From: Tigheibacillus halophilus
Lineage (GTDB): Bacteria > Bacillota > Bacilli > Bacillales > Amphibacillaceae
Length of the DNA stretch: 64,000 bases
Direction: 5' to 3'
Assembly (NCBI RefSeq): GCF_042683165.1
Contig: NZ_JBHUIZ010000018.1
Span: 1 to 64,000 of the forward strand
In this document: positions 35,374 through 43,923 of the stretch, in pieces
How positions within the stretch are numbered: position 1 is the first letter of the stretch
How the letters are laid out: each line of letters begins with the position of its first letter
The notes under the pieces: model-generated
The model's database searches: none
What the model was told of the DNA's origin: nothing
Seen by the model: only the letters and a program-made list of their open reading frames with translations
Translations under genes and position numbers: made by a program

Positions 35374-35673
35374 ATGATGAAAATGGAAAAGTTAAACATT
35401 ATTACTGTATGTGGATTTGGCGTAGGTTCTTCCATGGTTCTGAAAATGAAACTTGATGAAGTTTTAAAAGAGGAAGGAATCACAGCGAATGTAAGCACGG
35501 CCGATGTTGGTTCAGCTGCTTCGACGCCATGTGACATGATATTCACTTCAAATGAGTTAGGAGAGAAATTGACTCAGGCTGCAAGTGTACCAGTTGTCCA
35601 AATAAAAAACTTTATGGATAAAGAAGAAATAAAGGAAAAAGGATTGCCAGTCATTTCCGATTTGCTTTCTTAA
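35374..35673 (+). CDS. PTS ascorbate-type EIIB
   Basis: 99 aa SgaB/UlaB-like. The phospho-Cys is in IITVCGFGVGSSMVLKMKLD. Three nearby ATGs (35374, 35377, 35383) follow GAAGGAG; 35377 or 35383 may be the true start. It lies between the IIA and IIC genes. Confidence 0.9.
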   Translation: MMKMEKLNIITVCGFGVGSSMVLKMKLDEVLKEEGITANVSTADVGSAASTPCDMIFTSNELGEKLTQAASVPVVQIKNFMDKEEIKEKGLPVISDLLS

Positions 35674-35696
35674 ATTACAGGAGAGGAAAATAATGT

Positions 35697-36971
35697 ATGC
35701 AGGTAGTTAACTTTATCGTCAATCAAATTTTGCGCGAGCCAGCTCTATTTCTAGGGATTATTGCTGCACTCGGCTTAATCATACAACGAAAAAACTTTTC
35801 TGATATTATCAGCGGAACGTTTAAAACAGTTATTGGTGTCGTTATATTAACGCAAGGTACTAATATTTTGATTAGTTCTATCACCCCGTTGTCGGACGCG
35901 TTTAACGCACTTTATAAAATACCAGCTGATAAAGCATTGCATCCCATGGGCGCAGATGATTTTCTTAGCGCTTATGGCAGTCAGATAGGCCTGGCGATGC
36001 TGCTGGCATTTTTAATCAATATATTGGTTGCCAGATTTACCCCGTTGAAAAATGTCTTTTTGACCGGTCACATGTTGTTCTGGTTCCCGTTTGTATTTAC
36101 TGCGGTCGCGGTTGAAAGCGGATTAAACGGAGCGGGAATCATAGTATTTGCCACAATCTTCTCGGCATTGTATTTTGTCATCGCGCCAGCCTTGATACGT
36201 CCGTTTGTCAGAAAGGTAACTGGCGGAGACACGTTTACGTTAGGTCACCCAACTATCGGACTCTCTCTTGTTTCAGGATTGTTGGGAAAAGCTTTCGGCA
36301 ATAAAAATAAATCAACTGAAGATATCAAATTCCCCAAACAGATCGAGTTCTTACGGGAAATCACTATTACTTCTTCGTTAGTTATGTTCGTAGTCTATTT
36401 AGTTGTCGGCCTATTGATTGGCACGAATCAAGTGGATAGTATATTTGGCACAGAAAAAAGCCTTTTCACTTTTTCGTTGCTGCAAGGGGTTTTATTCGGT
36501 GCCGGACTGACAATTTTGCTGCAAGGTGTACGTATGATGCTCGCCGAAATTATTCCGGCGTTCAAAGGCATTTCGGACAAACTTATTCCAAATGCAGTTC
36601 CTGCACTGGATGCACCGATAATTTTCCCATTTGCCCCTAATGCGGTTATTATTGGCTTCCTTATGTCGATGGTAACTTCCATTGCTACACTATTCATCGT
36701 GGGACAAACTGGACTCTTTCCTTACGCCATTGTTCCACTGACAATCACTTGTTTCTTTGAAATTGGGACAGCTGCTGTTATCGGAAATGGTACTGGTGGA
36801 TTAAGAGGAGCTATTATCGGATCGGGAGCAGCCGGTATTTTAATGATTTTCTTTGTCGGTTTGTCTATACCATTCTTACAGCATACTGTATCGGACTGGA
36901 TCATTGTATTCGGTGGAAATGATTTGTCGTTCTGGTCCATTATTTCTGGTTTGATAGGTAAGATATTCTAA
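35697..36971 (+). CDS. PTS ascorbate-type EIIC (SgaT/UlaA family)
   Basis: A 424-aa permease of the UlaA superfamily with ~11 helices, opening with IIAALGLIIQRKNFSDIISG, and LDAPIIFPFAPNAVIIGF. A decoy ATG at 35693 gives only five codons; ATG 35697 follows CAGGAGAGG. The transported sugar is unknown: the usual UlaD/E/F catabolic enzymes are absent and a SIS protein takes their place. Confidence 0.9.
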   Translation: MQVVNFIVNQILREPALFLGIIAALGLIIQRKNFSDIISGTFKTVIGVVILTQGTNILISSITPLSDAFNALYKIPADKALHPMGADDFLSAYGSQIGLAMLLAFLINILVARFTPLKNVFLTGHMLFWFPFVFTAVAVESGLNGAGIIVFATIFSALYFVIAPALIRPFVRKVTGGDTFTLGHPTIGLSLVSGLLGKAFGNKNKSTEDIKFPKQIEFLREITITSSLVMFVVYLVVGLLIGTNQVDSIFGTEKSLFTFSLLQGVLFGAGLTILLQGVRMMLAEIIPAFKGISDKLIPNAVPALDAPIIFPFAPNAVIIGFLMSMVTSIATLFIVGQTGLFPYAIVPLTITCFFEIGTAAVIGNGTGGLRGAIIGSGAAGILMIFFVGLSIPFLQHTVSDWIIVFGGNDLSFWSIISGLIGKIF

Positions 36972-36987
36972 AGGGAGGTATCTTGAA

Positions 36988-37734
36988 TTGACTGATTATA
37001 TGAAGCGTTATGTTGAACATGTCCATGATATTTCTGAACGTGTCTTTGATACACAATATGATGCAATGAAGCAAACCGCCAAAGTATTCGCTGAAGCGAT
37101 TAAAGCTAAACACACTATCTATGTGTTTGGCGCCTCGCATGCAGGGATCTTGGCTGAAGAACTGTTTTACCGTACAGGTGGATTGGCTGTTATCAACCCT
37201 ATCCTACATCCGGCATTAATGCTAAATACCAGACCTGTAACGTTGACTTCACAAATGGAAAGGTTAAACGGTTTTGGAAGAGAAATATTTTCTTCCACCG
37301 CAGCAAAACGTGGAGATGTATTGTTAATTCATTCTGTCTCGGGACGTAATACAGTTTCTGTGGATATGGCGTTAGCTGCAAAAGAACAAGGTTTGACTAC
37401 CATTGCCATTACCAATATGACTTATTCCGAGGCTGTCTCTTCACGGCATCCAAGCGGCAAAAATCTATATGAGGTGGTCGATGTCGTTATCGATAACTGT
37501 GGGGATTTTGAGGATTCTTCATTGCTGCTGGAAGGAATGGATCAAAAAATTGGACCGACCTCCACCGCCATTGGTGCAATGATTGTCAATGCAATTGTCA
37601 TTGCTACTGCAGAAGAGCTGTTAAAGCTGGGAATCGTACCGCCTGTCTTCCATAGTGCGAATGTGGATGGCGGCGATGAATTCAATAAAAAAATATTGGA
37701 AGAAAATAAAGATAATATTCATTATATGGGATGA
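36988..37734 (+). CDS. SIS-domain protein, UPF0309 family
   Basis: 248 aa. A phosphosugar isomerase-type SIS fold with IYVFGASHAGILAEELFYRT (residues ~42-61) and the Ser/Thr-rich site VLLIHSVSGRNTVSVDMALA. Start is TTG 36988 with AAAGGGAGG upstream; no ATG fits as well. As last gene of the PTS operon it should act on the sugar phosphate the PTS makes, as isomerase, deaminase/isomerase or etherase (inference). Confidence 0.85.
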   Translation: MTDYMKRYVEHVHDISERVFDTQYDAMKQTAKVFAEAIKAKHTIYVFGASHAGILAEELFYRTGGLAVINPILHPALMLNTRPVTLTSQMERLNGFGREIFSSTAAKRGDVLLIHSVSGRNTVSVDMALAAKEQGLTTIAITNMTYSEAVSSRHPSGKNLYEVVDVVIDNCGDFEDSSLLLEGMDQKIGPTSTAIGAMIVNAIVIATAEELLKLGIVPPVFHSANVDGGDEFNKKILEENKDNIHYMG

Positions 37735-37743
37735 GCATGGTCT

Positions 37744-37771
37744 GGCCGGGTGGTTTTCACCCGGCCTTTTT
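37744..37771 (+). terminator. Terminator after SIS gene
   Basis: GGCCGGGTG-GTTTT-CACCCGGCC, perfect 9-bp stem, then TTTTT. Confidence 0.95.
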
Positions 37772-37852
37772 GCGCGTCAGTCCATCGTAAAAGGTCCCTT
37801 TTAACATAAAACAATATGGAGCATCATATTTTTTTATAAAGGAGGCCGGTCG

Positions 37853-38257
37853 ATGAATAATTTTGAATCAATTTGCGAGCAATTTGCCCAAATTCTTAAA
37901 GGAAAAAGTAACGTGGAGCAGGGGAGCTGTTCTGTATCATTACATCGTAATTTTCAGGTGTTAGTTCAAGGATACCAGAGCAGTTCTGTGGTGCCGGCAG
38001 GAGTCTTATTTGAGTCGATGGATCAAAGTGGTAATGCATTAAACCTGGCTGAAATTGCCGTTTTACAAGAAGAGATTCCTGGTTTTATGTACTCACTTAT
38101 ACAACAAGGTTTAATTGTGAGTGCTCTGCATAATCATTGGATATACACGGATCCCCTGATTATGTATGTCCATATACAGTCTGTGGAACCCCCATTAAAC
38201 TTTGCAAAAAAGATGGCGCTCGCATTTTCATTTTTACGGAGCTATCCAGTTGCTTAG
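37853..38257 (+). CDS. DUF1259 (LppY/LpqO-like) protein
   Basis: 134 aa. The end of the domain shows GLIVSALHNHWIYTDPLIMY and VHIQSVEPPLNFAKKMALAF, the HNHW…H motif of DUF1259. Actinobacterial LppY/LpqO proteins have two such modules and a lipoprotein signal; this one is a single cytoplasmic copy. GGAGG precedes it. Function unknown. Confidence 0.75.
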   Translation: MNNFESICEQFAQILKGKSNVEQGSCSVSLHRNFQVLVQGYQSSSVVPAGVLFESMDQSGNALNLAEIAVLQEEIPGFMYSLIQQGLIVSALHNHWIYTDPLIMYVHIQSVEPPLNFAKKMALAFSFLRSYPVA

Positions 38258-38591
38258 CATAACTTCATTGATTGAAGCCGCTCATTTAAAAATGCGCGGC
38301 CTTTATTAGTTTCGAAACATCTTTACTTGAATGAAAGTGTAATAGGATGCATTTAGAGGTTTTACTGTTTTAATAGGCAAGATACAGTGATTATATCGAT
38401 TTGCGAGCAGGTAAAATTTAAACGGCGGATGTTGTTATCTTGAATAATGAATTTCGTCAAAACCGCCATACGATCCGAATGCATTCTATCGAAATAGTAG
38501 ACAAGCAAAGCAAATGATGGTACAACAAGGATATCCGTTTTTATATTGGGGATAGTCCCCAGCTATGATAAGGTATAAATAACATATAATA
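38258..38591. other. Intergenic
   Basis: GCCGC…GCGGC near 38277-38301 could be a weak terminator for the DUF1259 gene. A short open piece (…NEFRQNRHTIRMHSIEIVDK…) near 38440-38515 may be a gene remnant. The rest should hold the pbuG promoter. Confidence 0.4.
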
Positions 38592-38662
38592 CATGCGTAT
38601 AATCTTGGGAATAAGGCCTGGAAGTCTCTACCAAACCACCGTAAATGGTTTGACTACGCAAA
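38592..38662 (+). ncRNA. Purine riboswitch, guanine type
   Basis: P1 is TGCGTA (38594) with TACGCA (38655). The conserved core is present: TATAATCTTGGG, TCTACC, ACCGTAAATGGT, TGACTACG. The discriminator before TACG is C (38654), the guanine/hypoxanthine class; adenine switches have U. It lies upstream of an NCS2 purine permease. Confidence 0.95.
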
Positions 38663-38719
38663 ATCCTGCAGCAGACAATAGGAGAAACCTGTTTGAAGCC
38701 TGGCTGGATTTTGAGTTGT

Positions 38720-38754
38720 TGGACACTTCCGCTTTTAGCAGAGGTGTCTTTTTT
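38720..38754 (+). terminator. Riboswitch-controlled terminator
   Basis: GACACTTC and AGGTGTC enclose GCTTTTAGCA-type loop bases and are followed by TTTTTT, 58 bp after the aptamer. Guanine binding would favour it and shut off the permease. Confidence 0.85.
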
Positions 38755-38927
38755 GTTTGGAATCATTTCTTATCGCTTGTTGCCGGGGCGGATCAAGTAT
38801 GCAGCCCGCATTTGGATGGGAGAAGAAGTCTTTATACCAACTGTCAATTAACTTGCGTCATGTAGTAAAAGGAATAATCCTTGAGAAAACAGCCTTGTTT
38901 AAGGGGCTATAGGAGGAGGCAACGATA

Positions 38928-40259
38928 ATGAAAAAATATTTTCGTTTTGAAGAATTGGGGACAAACTACCGGACGGAATTTATGGCCGGTCTTACAACCT
39001 TTTTGGCGATGGCATATATCCTTTTTGTCAATCCGACAACATTATCATTGGAAGGAATCGATTTAGGCCCTGGGGTCAGTCATATGGATCAAGGCGCAGT
39101 ATTCACTGCGACAGCTGTATCAGCAGTGGTTGGGACGCTATTCATGGGGGTTATCGGAAAATATCCGGTAGCGCTTGCTCCCGGCATCGGGTTAAGTGCA
39201 TTCTTTGCGTATACAGTCGTGCTTGGATATGGCATTCCATGGCAAACGGCATTATCAGGTGTACTTGTATCAGGAGTTTTTTTCATTATCCTATCTTTAA
39301 CTGGCTTACGGGAAAAAATTATCAACGCTATTCCAGCTGATTTGAAGATGGCTGTTAGTGCGGGAATTGGTTTATTTATCACGTTCATCGGTTTTAAAAA
39401 TGCGGGCATTATTGTTGGTAATGATTCGACGCTTGTTGCCATTGGCAATCTGTCGAGCGGTCCAGTTCTTCTGTCCATCTTCGGACTGATTGTTTCATTT
39501 ATTCTGCTGGTCAGAGGTATCAAGGGAGCAATTTTCTACGGCATGATCCTCACCGCTGTAGTGGGAATGTTTACCGGTCAAATTGAACCGCCGCATGGGA
39601 TAGGCGGAGTTGTTGGACATGTGCCGAGCCTTGCGCCTACATTTGGGCAAGCTTTCATCCATTTTGGAGATATTTTTACGTTGCAAATGCTTGTTGTCAT
39701 TTTAACATTTTTATTTGTCGACTTTTTTGATACTGCTGGAACGTTGATGGCGGTAGCGAATCAAGCAGGATTGATGAAGGATAACAGACTGCCGAGAGCG
39801 GGACGTGCGCTGTTTGCAGATTCCGCGGCGACTGTAGCAGGAGCGATTGTCGGCACTTCGACCACAACGTCTTATGTGGAATCGACAGCAGGTGTCGGAG
39901 CTGGCGGACGGACAGGTTTTACTGCCATTGTAACTGCAGGATTTTTCCTATTGGCATTATTCTTTTCACCGCTATTAAGCGTGATTACGCCAGCTGTGAC
40001 ATCACCAGCATTAATCATTGTGGGGGTATTGATGGCCTCCTCATTGAAGCATATAGCATGGGAGAAAATGGAAATTGCCATTCCTGCCTTCATGACCATT
40101 ATTGCGATGCCGTTGACATACAGTATTGCGACTGGCATCGCTGCCGGATTCATCTTTTATCCAATCACGATGTTGGTCAAGGGACGTGGCAAGGAAATCA
40201 ACGGCATTATGTACATGCTGTTCATCATCTTCATTTTGTATTTTATATTTTTGACTTAA
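38928..40259 (+). CDS. pbuG: Guanine/hypoxanthine permease (NCS2, AzgA-like)
   Basis: 443 aa with 12-14 helices. Landmarks are LTTFLAMAYILFVNPTTLS, ALAPGIGLSAFFAYTVVLGY, FVDFFDTAGTLMAVANQAGL and GTSTTTSYVESTAGVGAGGR. It is a proton symporter for hypoxanthine and guanine; the guanine riboswitch upstream supports that substrate. AGGAGG is the ribosome binding site. Its role is salvage, notable given the incomplete de novo operon at 47074. Confidence 0.93.
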   Translation: MKKYFRFEELGTNYRTEFMAGLTTFLAMAYILFVNPTTLSLEGIDLGPGVSHMDQGAVFTATAVSAVVGTLFMGVIGKYPVALAPGIGLSAFFAYTVVLGYGIPWQTALSGVLVSGVFFIILSLTGLREKIINAIPADLKMAVSAGIGLFITFIGFKNAGIIVGNDSTLVAIGNLSSGPVLLSIFGLIVSFILLVRGIKGAIFYGMILTAVVGMFTGQIEPPHGIGGVVGHVPSLAPTFGQAFIHFGDIFTLQMLVVILTFLFVDFFDTAGTLMAVANQAGLMKDNRLPRAGRALFADSAATVAGAIVGTSTTTSYVESTAGVGAGGRTGFTAIVTAGFFLLALFFSPLLSVITPAVTSPALIIVGVLMASSLKHIAWEKMEIAIPAFMTIIAMPLTYSIATGIAAGFIFYPITMLVKGRGKEINGIMYMLFIIFILYFIFLT

Positions 40260-40284
40260 CAATCTTGTATGCATTGGTAAGAAA

Positions 40285-40328
40285 AAGGCAAAGAACCACT
40301 CATCCTGGGTTGGCTCTTTGCCTTTTTT
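40285..40328 (+). terminator. Terminator after pbuG
   Basis: AAGGCAAAGA pairs with TCTTTGCCTT, with AACC/GGTT extending the stem inward, then Ts. It also reads toward the convergent cwlJ gene. Confidence 0.92.
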
Positions 40329-40397
40329 TGGTAACGTTGAACTGGCGGCAAGCATGCCAGTGGGTGCCGATTGAAATCAAAACTGGCATTGATCACA

Positions 40398-40826
40398 TTA
40401 AAAGGTTGCATATACCGCTGCGCATTCTTCCCCGGTCGGCTCGTAAAAGCAGTGCAGCTTGTATCTTGCCACAAATGGCTGACCATACCATGTGGACGGA
40501 CATTCTCCTTCTGGCCTGAAATACCACAGACTGTACTTTGCAGGCCAAAATCTTTCTCCATTCACGACACGACGCGCCAGCCTTCTTTCTACTTCCCTGG
40601 GTCTTTGATAAAAGTAACCATGTATTGTCGCTTCAAAGGCATGCGGTTGGTAAACCATTTGTCTGATGGTGCGGACATCTGTAAAATCGGAGCAATCAGC
40701 ACGAACTCGGTTGATCCCAACGTTTCCTACAAGCAGCATGCCGAGCCGTCCTTCTCCTTCAGCTTCCGCTCTCAGCAGTCTTGCCAGCAAATCGATATCC
40801 GCATTAGTAGCCTTGACAACAGCCAT
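40398..40826 (-). CDS. cwlJ: Spore cortex-lytic cell wall hydrolase CwlJ
   Basis: 142 aa, a SleB/CwlJ-type hydrolase that degrades the muramic-delta-lactam cortex during germination. The catalytic Glu is in ARLLRAEAEGEGRLGMLLVG and the motif QPHAFEATIHGYFYQR follows. NGERFWPAKYSLWYFRPEGE is strongly CwlJ-specific. There is no signal peptide, as in CwlJ, which is deposited in the coat. GAGGTGA is the ribosome binding site. It marks the organism as a spore former; the partner gerQ is not adjacent. Confidence 0.95.
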   Translation of the reverse strand: MAVVKATNADIDLLARLLRAEAEGEGRLGMLLVGNVGINRVRADCSDFTDVRTIRQMVYQPHAFEATIHGYFYQRPREVERRLARRVVNGERFWPAKYSLWYFRPEGECPSTWYGQPFVARYKLHCFYEPTGEECAAVYATF

Positions 40827-41335
40827 CGCTTCACCTCCATTTTGGTTAGCGTTCCTTGTTTTGCTGCAGCCGTTTCCATAGAAAAATATGCCATCGCCCT
40901 CAGCGACTTGGCGAGTGCCTTGATCGCCTTATGAGCTAGGATAAAGGAATTTTTATAAAAAAATATAGGCTTTCAACACAATTAGTTTATGGAAGAACTT
41001 GTGAATGGTGAGAGAAAATGCAACGCAGATGAAAAGATTGATGTAGATGGAGAGCGATGAAAAGATTTGTTATCGACAAAACACATACCACGGCTAAGGA
41101 AATGTACTGGTATGGATGGATATACTAAGCAAAGATTCATGCGCATCCTTCCATCAAGCCAGAGATAATGGAGGGAAAAATGATAGAGATGGCTTATAAT
41201 TCAGAAAATAACATGTTATACTAAAGGCAACTTATAACGAATAGCATCGTGAAAATATATGAATTAAAGGAGGCATCAGACAGTGGATAAATATTGGATC
41301 AACTCTTCAAAATAATATTTTGGGGAGGAAAATGA
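40827..41335. other. Intergenic, ~500 bp
   Basis: No supportable gene. Very short frames with ribosome binding sites exist at 41057 (23 codons) and after AAAGGAGG near 41283 (10 codons), probably chance or remnants. Confidence 0.4.
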
Positions 41336-41745
41336 ATGAGGATATATTTTAATAATGATAAAAAAATCAATAGAGACCAATTAGAAAAATTATATAATGA
41401 CGTAGAATGGTATGCTTATACACAAGACTTGGAAGTCCTGCAACAGGCAATAGAGCAATCATTAGAAGTTATATCTGCATGGAGCGGCGAAGAATTGATC
41501 GGCTTAATTCGAGTTGTTGGTGATGGATTAACCATTATCTATATCCAGGATATTCTGGTGTTACATGCCTGCCAAAATCAAGGAATTGCTACCCAGCTAA
41601 TGCAGCAAGTTTTGCAGAAATATAAGAATGTTCGTCAAAAAGTTCTATTGACCGAAGATGCCCGGATGTAAGACATTTTTACGAAAAGAATGGTTTTCAG
41701 TCATGCGATAAAGGTTCTTTAGTATCGTTCGCTAAGATGGATTAG
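41336..41745 (+). pseudogene. GNAT acetyltransferase with late frameshift
   Basis: The main frame (111 codons) reads …LIGLIRVVGDGLTIIYIQDI and LVLHACQNQGIATQLMQQVL, the GNAT acetyl-CoA motif (QxxGIA), and stops at 41671. The +1 frame then continues PDVRHFYEKNGFQSCDKGSL and VSFAKMD to a stop at 41745, the expected C-terminal strand. One base lost near 41655 explains it. GGGGAGG precedes the start. Confidence 0.8.
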
Positions 41746-41834
41746 AAAATGGCTTAATACGTGTAAATATCCGCGGACTTTCTTTTGAAACGCTTAGTCG
41801 AAAATGTACATTGAATACCGAGGAGGATTTAACG

Positions 41835-42233
41835 ATGACAATAACGCCAACGAAAACCCTGAGTGTATCTATTGAAAGGAAGGCAAACGAGGTCTATGAA
41901 TTCATTTTAAATCCGGAAAATCTTCCCCAATGGGCACCCGCCTTCGGTCAATCAATAAAAAAATCTGATGGCGAATGGGTTGTAGAAACATCAGATGGTC
42001 CAATGATCATCAGGTTCGTCGAGAGAAACAAACTAGGGGTGCTGGATCACTATGTTACCATATCCACGGGGCAAGAGATTTTGAATCCAATGCGGGTTAT
42101 TCCTAATGGGTCTGGAAGTGAAGTAATGTTCACATTGTTTCAATCAACTGAGATCTCGGATGAAAAATTTGCTGAGGATGCCAAATTGGTTGAGAGTGAT
42201 TTGAAAACCTTGAAAGACAAGCTGGAAACTTGA
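41835..42233 (+). CDS. SRPBCC-family (polyketide cyclase-like) protein
   Basis: 132 aa with a START/Bet v1-like helix-grip fold: SVSIERKANEVYEFILNPEN, LPQWAPAF and a C-terminal helix (EDAKLVESDLKTLKDKLE). It binds hydrophobic ligands in its family; substrate unknown. ATG 41835 follows GAGGAGG; an in-frame TTG at 41811 has no site. Confidence 0.82.
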   Translation: MTITPTKTLSVSIERKANEVYEFILNPENLPQWAPAFGQSIKKSDGEWVVETSDGPMIIRFVERNKLGVLDHYVTISTGQEILNPMRVIPNGSGSEVMFTLFQSTEISDEKFAEDAKLVESDLKTLKDKLET

Positions 42234-42314
42234 TCTACAATAGTTTCAAAAAATAAATGAATTTGGATAGCCCCCAAGGACGTAACATTCGAATTGGGAA
42301 CGATGTGAAAATCA

Positions 42315-42360
42315 ACAGCCTCATTTCTCGCTAAAAGAAGGCGGAATGAGGCTGTTTTTT
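42315..42360 (+). terminator. Terminator after SRPBCC gene
   Basis: ACAGCCTCATT and AATGAGGCTGT form an 11-bp stem, then TTTTTT. Confidence 0.9.
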
Positions 42361-42398
42361 CTCCACTGAAGACTTGGCTTTAAAGTGGGGAAACGTAC

Positions 42399-42428
42399 AA
42401 AAAGTATGGGAAGTATTCCCATACTTTT
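42399..42428 (-). terminator. Terminator of msrA
   Basis: AAAAGTATGGGAA-GTA-TTCCCATACTTTT is a perfect 13-bp dyad 20 bp beyond the msrA stop; A/T runs on both sides allow either direction. Confidence 0.85.
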
Positions 42429-42448
42429 ATTCGCGATGGCTCCAGTGA

Positions 42449-42976
42449 TCACTTTCCCCAATTGTTCACAATGAATTCATCGCGGCCGGATTTCGCACGA
42501 TCTTCTTTATATTCTTTTTCATTTTTCTTATAGAAATCCTGATGGTATTCTTCAGCTGGATAGAAGGTTTTCGCGGGCAGTATTTTCGTGACAATCGGTT
42601 TCGAAAATTTATTGCTCGCTTCCAATTGCTGCTTTGATTCTTTGGCCAGTGATTCTTGCTCCGTGTCATGATAGAAGATGGCAGTGCGGTATGAATCGCC
42701 GCGGTCCTGAAACTGTCCGCCATCGTCTGTGGGATCAATCTGGCGCCAATAGACGTCAAGAATGGTTTTATACGGAATGACGGCTGGATCATAGGTGATT
42801 TCAACAGCTTCATAATGGCCGGAGTTTCCTTCTTTCACTTCTTTGTAAGTCGGATTTTTCAAATGGCCCCCTGTGTAGCCTGAAACGATTTGAACGACGC
42901 CGTCCCATTGGTCGAAAGGCTTGACCATGCACCAGAAGCAGCCGCCGGCAAACGTGGCTTTTTTTAAATCAGTCAT
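42449..42976 (-). CDS. msrA: Peptide methionine-S-sulfoxide reductase A
   Basis: Repairs oxidised methionine with thioredoxin. The catalytic Cys is in TFAGGCFWCMVKPFDQWDGV and is followed by SGYTGGHLKNPTYKEV, HYEAVEITYDP and YHQDFYKKN. The start at 42976 (MTDLKKATF) has AAAGGAGG upstream; the open frame extends 23 codons further without a site. 175 aa is normal. No msrB is fused or adjacent. Confidence 0.95.
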   Translation of the reverse strand: MTDLKKATFAGGCFWCMVKPFDQWDGVVQIVSGYTGGHLKNPTYKEVKEGNSGHYEAVEITYDPAVIPYKTILDVYWRQIDPTDDGGQFQDRGDSYRTAIFYHDTEQESLAKESKQQLEASNKFSKPIVTKILPAKTFYPAEEYHQDFYKKNEKEYKEDRAKSGRDEFIVNNWGK

Positions 42977-43187
42977 TGTTTTGCCTCCTTTTATAAGCAT
43001 CATCTTTAATGAATTTGTGCTATAAATCAAGTAGAATATAAACATATCAGCTTGTCTGCAAATGAGTAGAATAGCTATCGAGTTTTATTTTCATTGGGAA
43101 TGCGCTTCTTTCGTATACACTGCCGGTAAGCTTAACATATTGATAACTATTTATTAACTATACCATATCATTTTGGGGGATTGGGAC

Positions 43188-43895
43188 ATGAACGAACCAT
43201 TTGTACATAAAATATTTACTGGTAAAGCAAAGACAATTGGCGATCCGAACGCAGAGAAAAAAATAGACCGTGAATGGACAACGGGAATGTTTAAAAAAGA
43301 AATGGGCGAACCGATTTGGTTATCGAAAACTGGTTTGACTGGAGATGAAGTAGGTGACAAGAAAAATCACGGCGGCCCGGAAAAAGCCCTATTCACTTAT
43401 CCTGTGAAGCATTATACATACTGGAAGGAAAGACTAGGAGAAGATGCGATAGCGATTGGAGGCATGGGAGAGAATCTGGCGGTATTGGAAATGGATGAAT
43501 ACACCGTATGTATTGGTGATATTTATCAATTTGGGGATGCGGTCATTCAGGTATCCCAGCCAAGGAGGCCTTGCTGGCGTCCTGCCAGGCGTTACCGGAC
43601 AATGGATTTGGCGCTGCAAATACAAAACAGCGGCAGAACTGGCTGGTATTTTCGTGTGCTTCAGGAAGGACAAGTCCTGTCTGGCATTGATTTAGAGTTA
43701 TTAGAAAGGCCTTTGCCTGATTTCACCATTGCGGTGTGCAATGAAATCATGTATGTACGCAAAGAAGATTTGAACATGGCATATGAGCTTTCGGCATGCA
43801 ATCTGTTGGCTGAAAATTGGCGGAGAACCTTTAAGAAACGTTTGCGTGGACAGGAATCGAATCTTGAAAAACGAGTCTATGGACCAAATAAATAG
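43188..43895 (+). CDS. MOSC-domain protein (YiiM/YflK-like)
   Basis: 235 aa. The MOSC core at residues ~25-165 has GLTGDEVGDKKNHGGPEKAL and the conserved Cys in VSQPRRPCWRPARR; a C-terminal 3-alpha region (residues ~175-225) follows. These proteins handle molybdenum- or sulfur-linked cofactors and protect against base analogues. ATG 43188 follows TGGGGGA. The 52-bp repeat array begins 29 bp after the stop. Confidence 0.88.
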   Translation: MNEPFVHKIFTGKAKTIGDPNAEKKIDREWTTGMFKKEMGEPIWLSKTGLTGDEVGDKKNHGGPEKALFTYPVKHYTYWKERLGEDAIAIGGMGENLAVLEMDEYTVCIGDIYQFGDAVIQVSQPRRPCWRPARRYRTMDLALQIQNSGRTGWYFRVLQEGQVLSGIDLELLERPLPDFTIAVCNEIMYVRKEDLNMAYELSACNLLAENWRRTFKKRLRGQESNLEKRVYGPNK

Positions 43896-43923
43896 TGCAG
43901 CACTCAAATTTTCAAAAAGCGGA

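Noticed and set aside
35693..35710. ATG at 35693 as start of the EIIC gene
   Set aside because: It gives five codons and a stop; the EIIC frame begins at ATG 35697.
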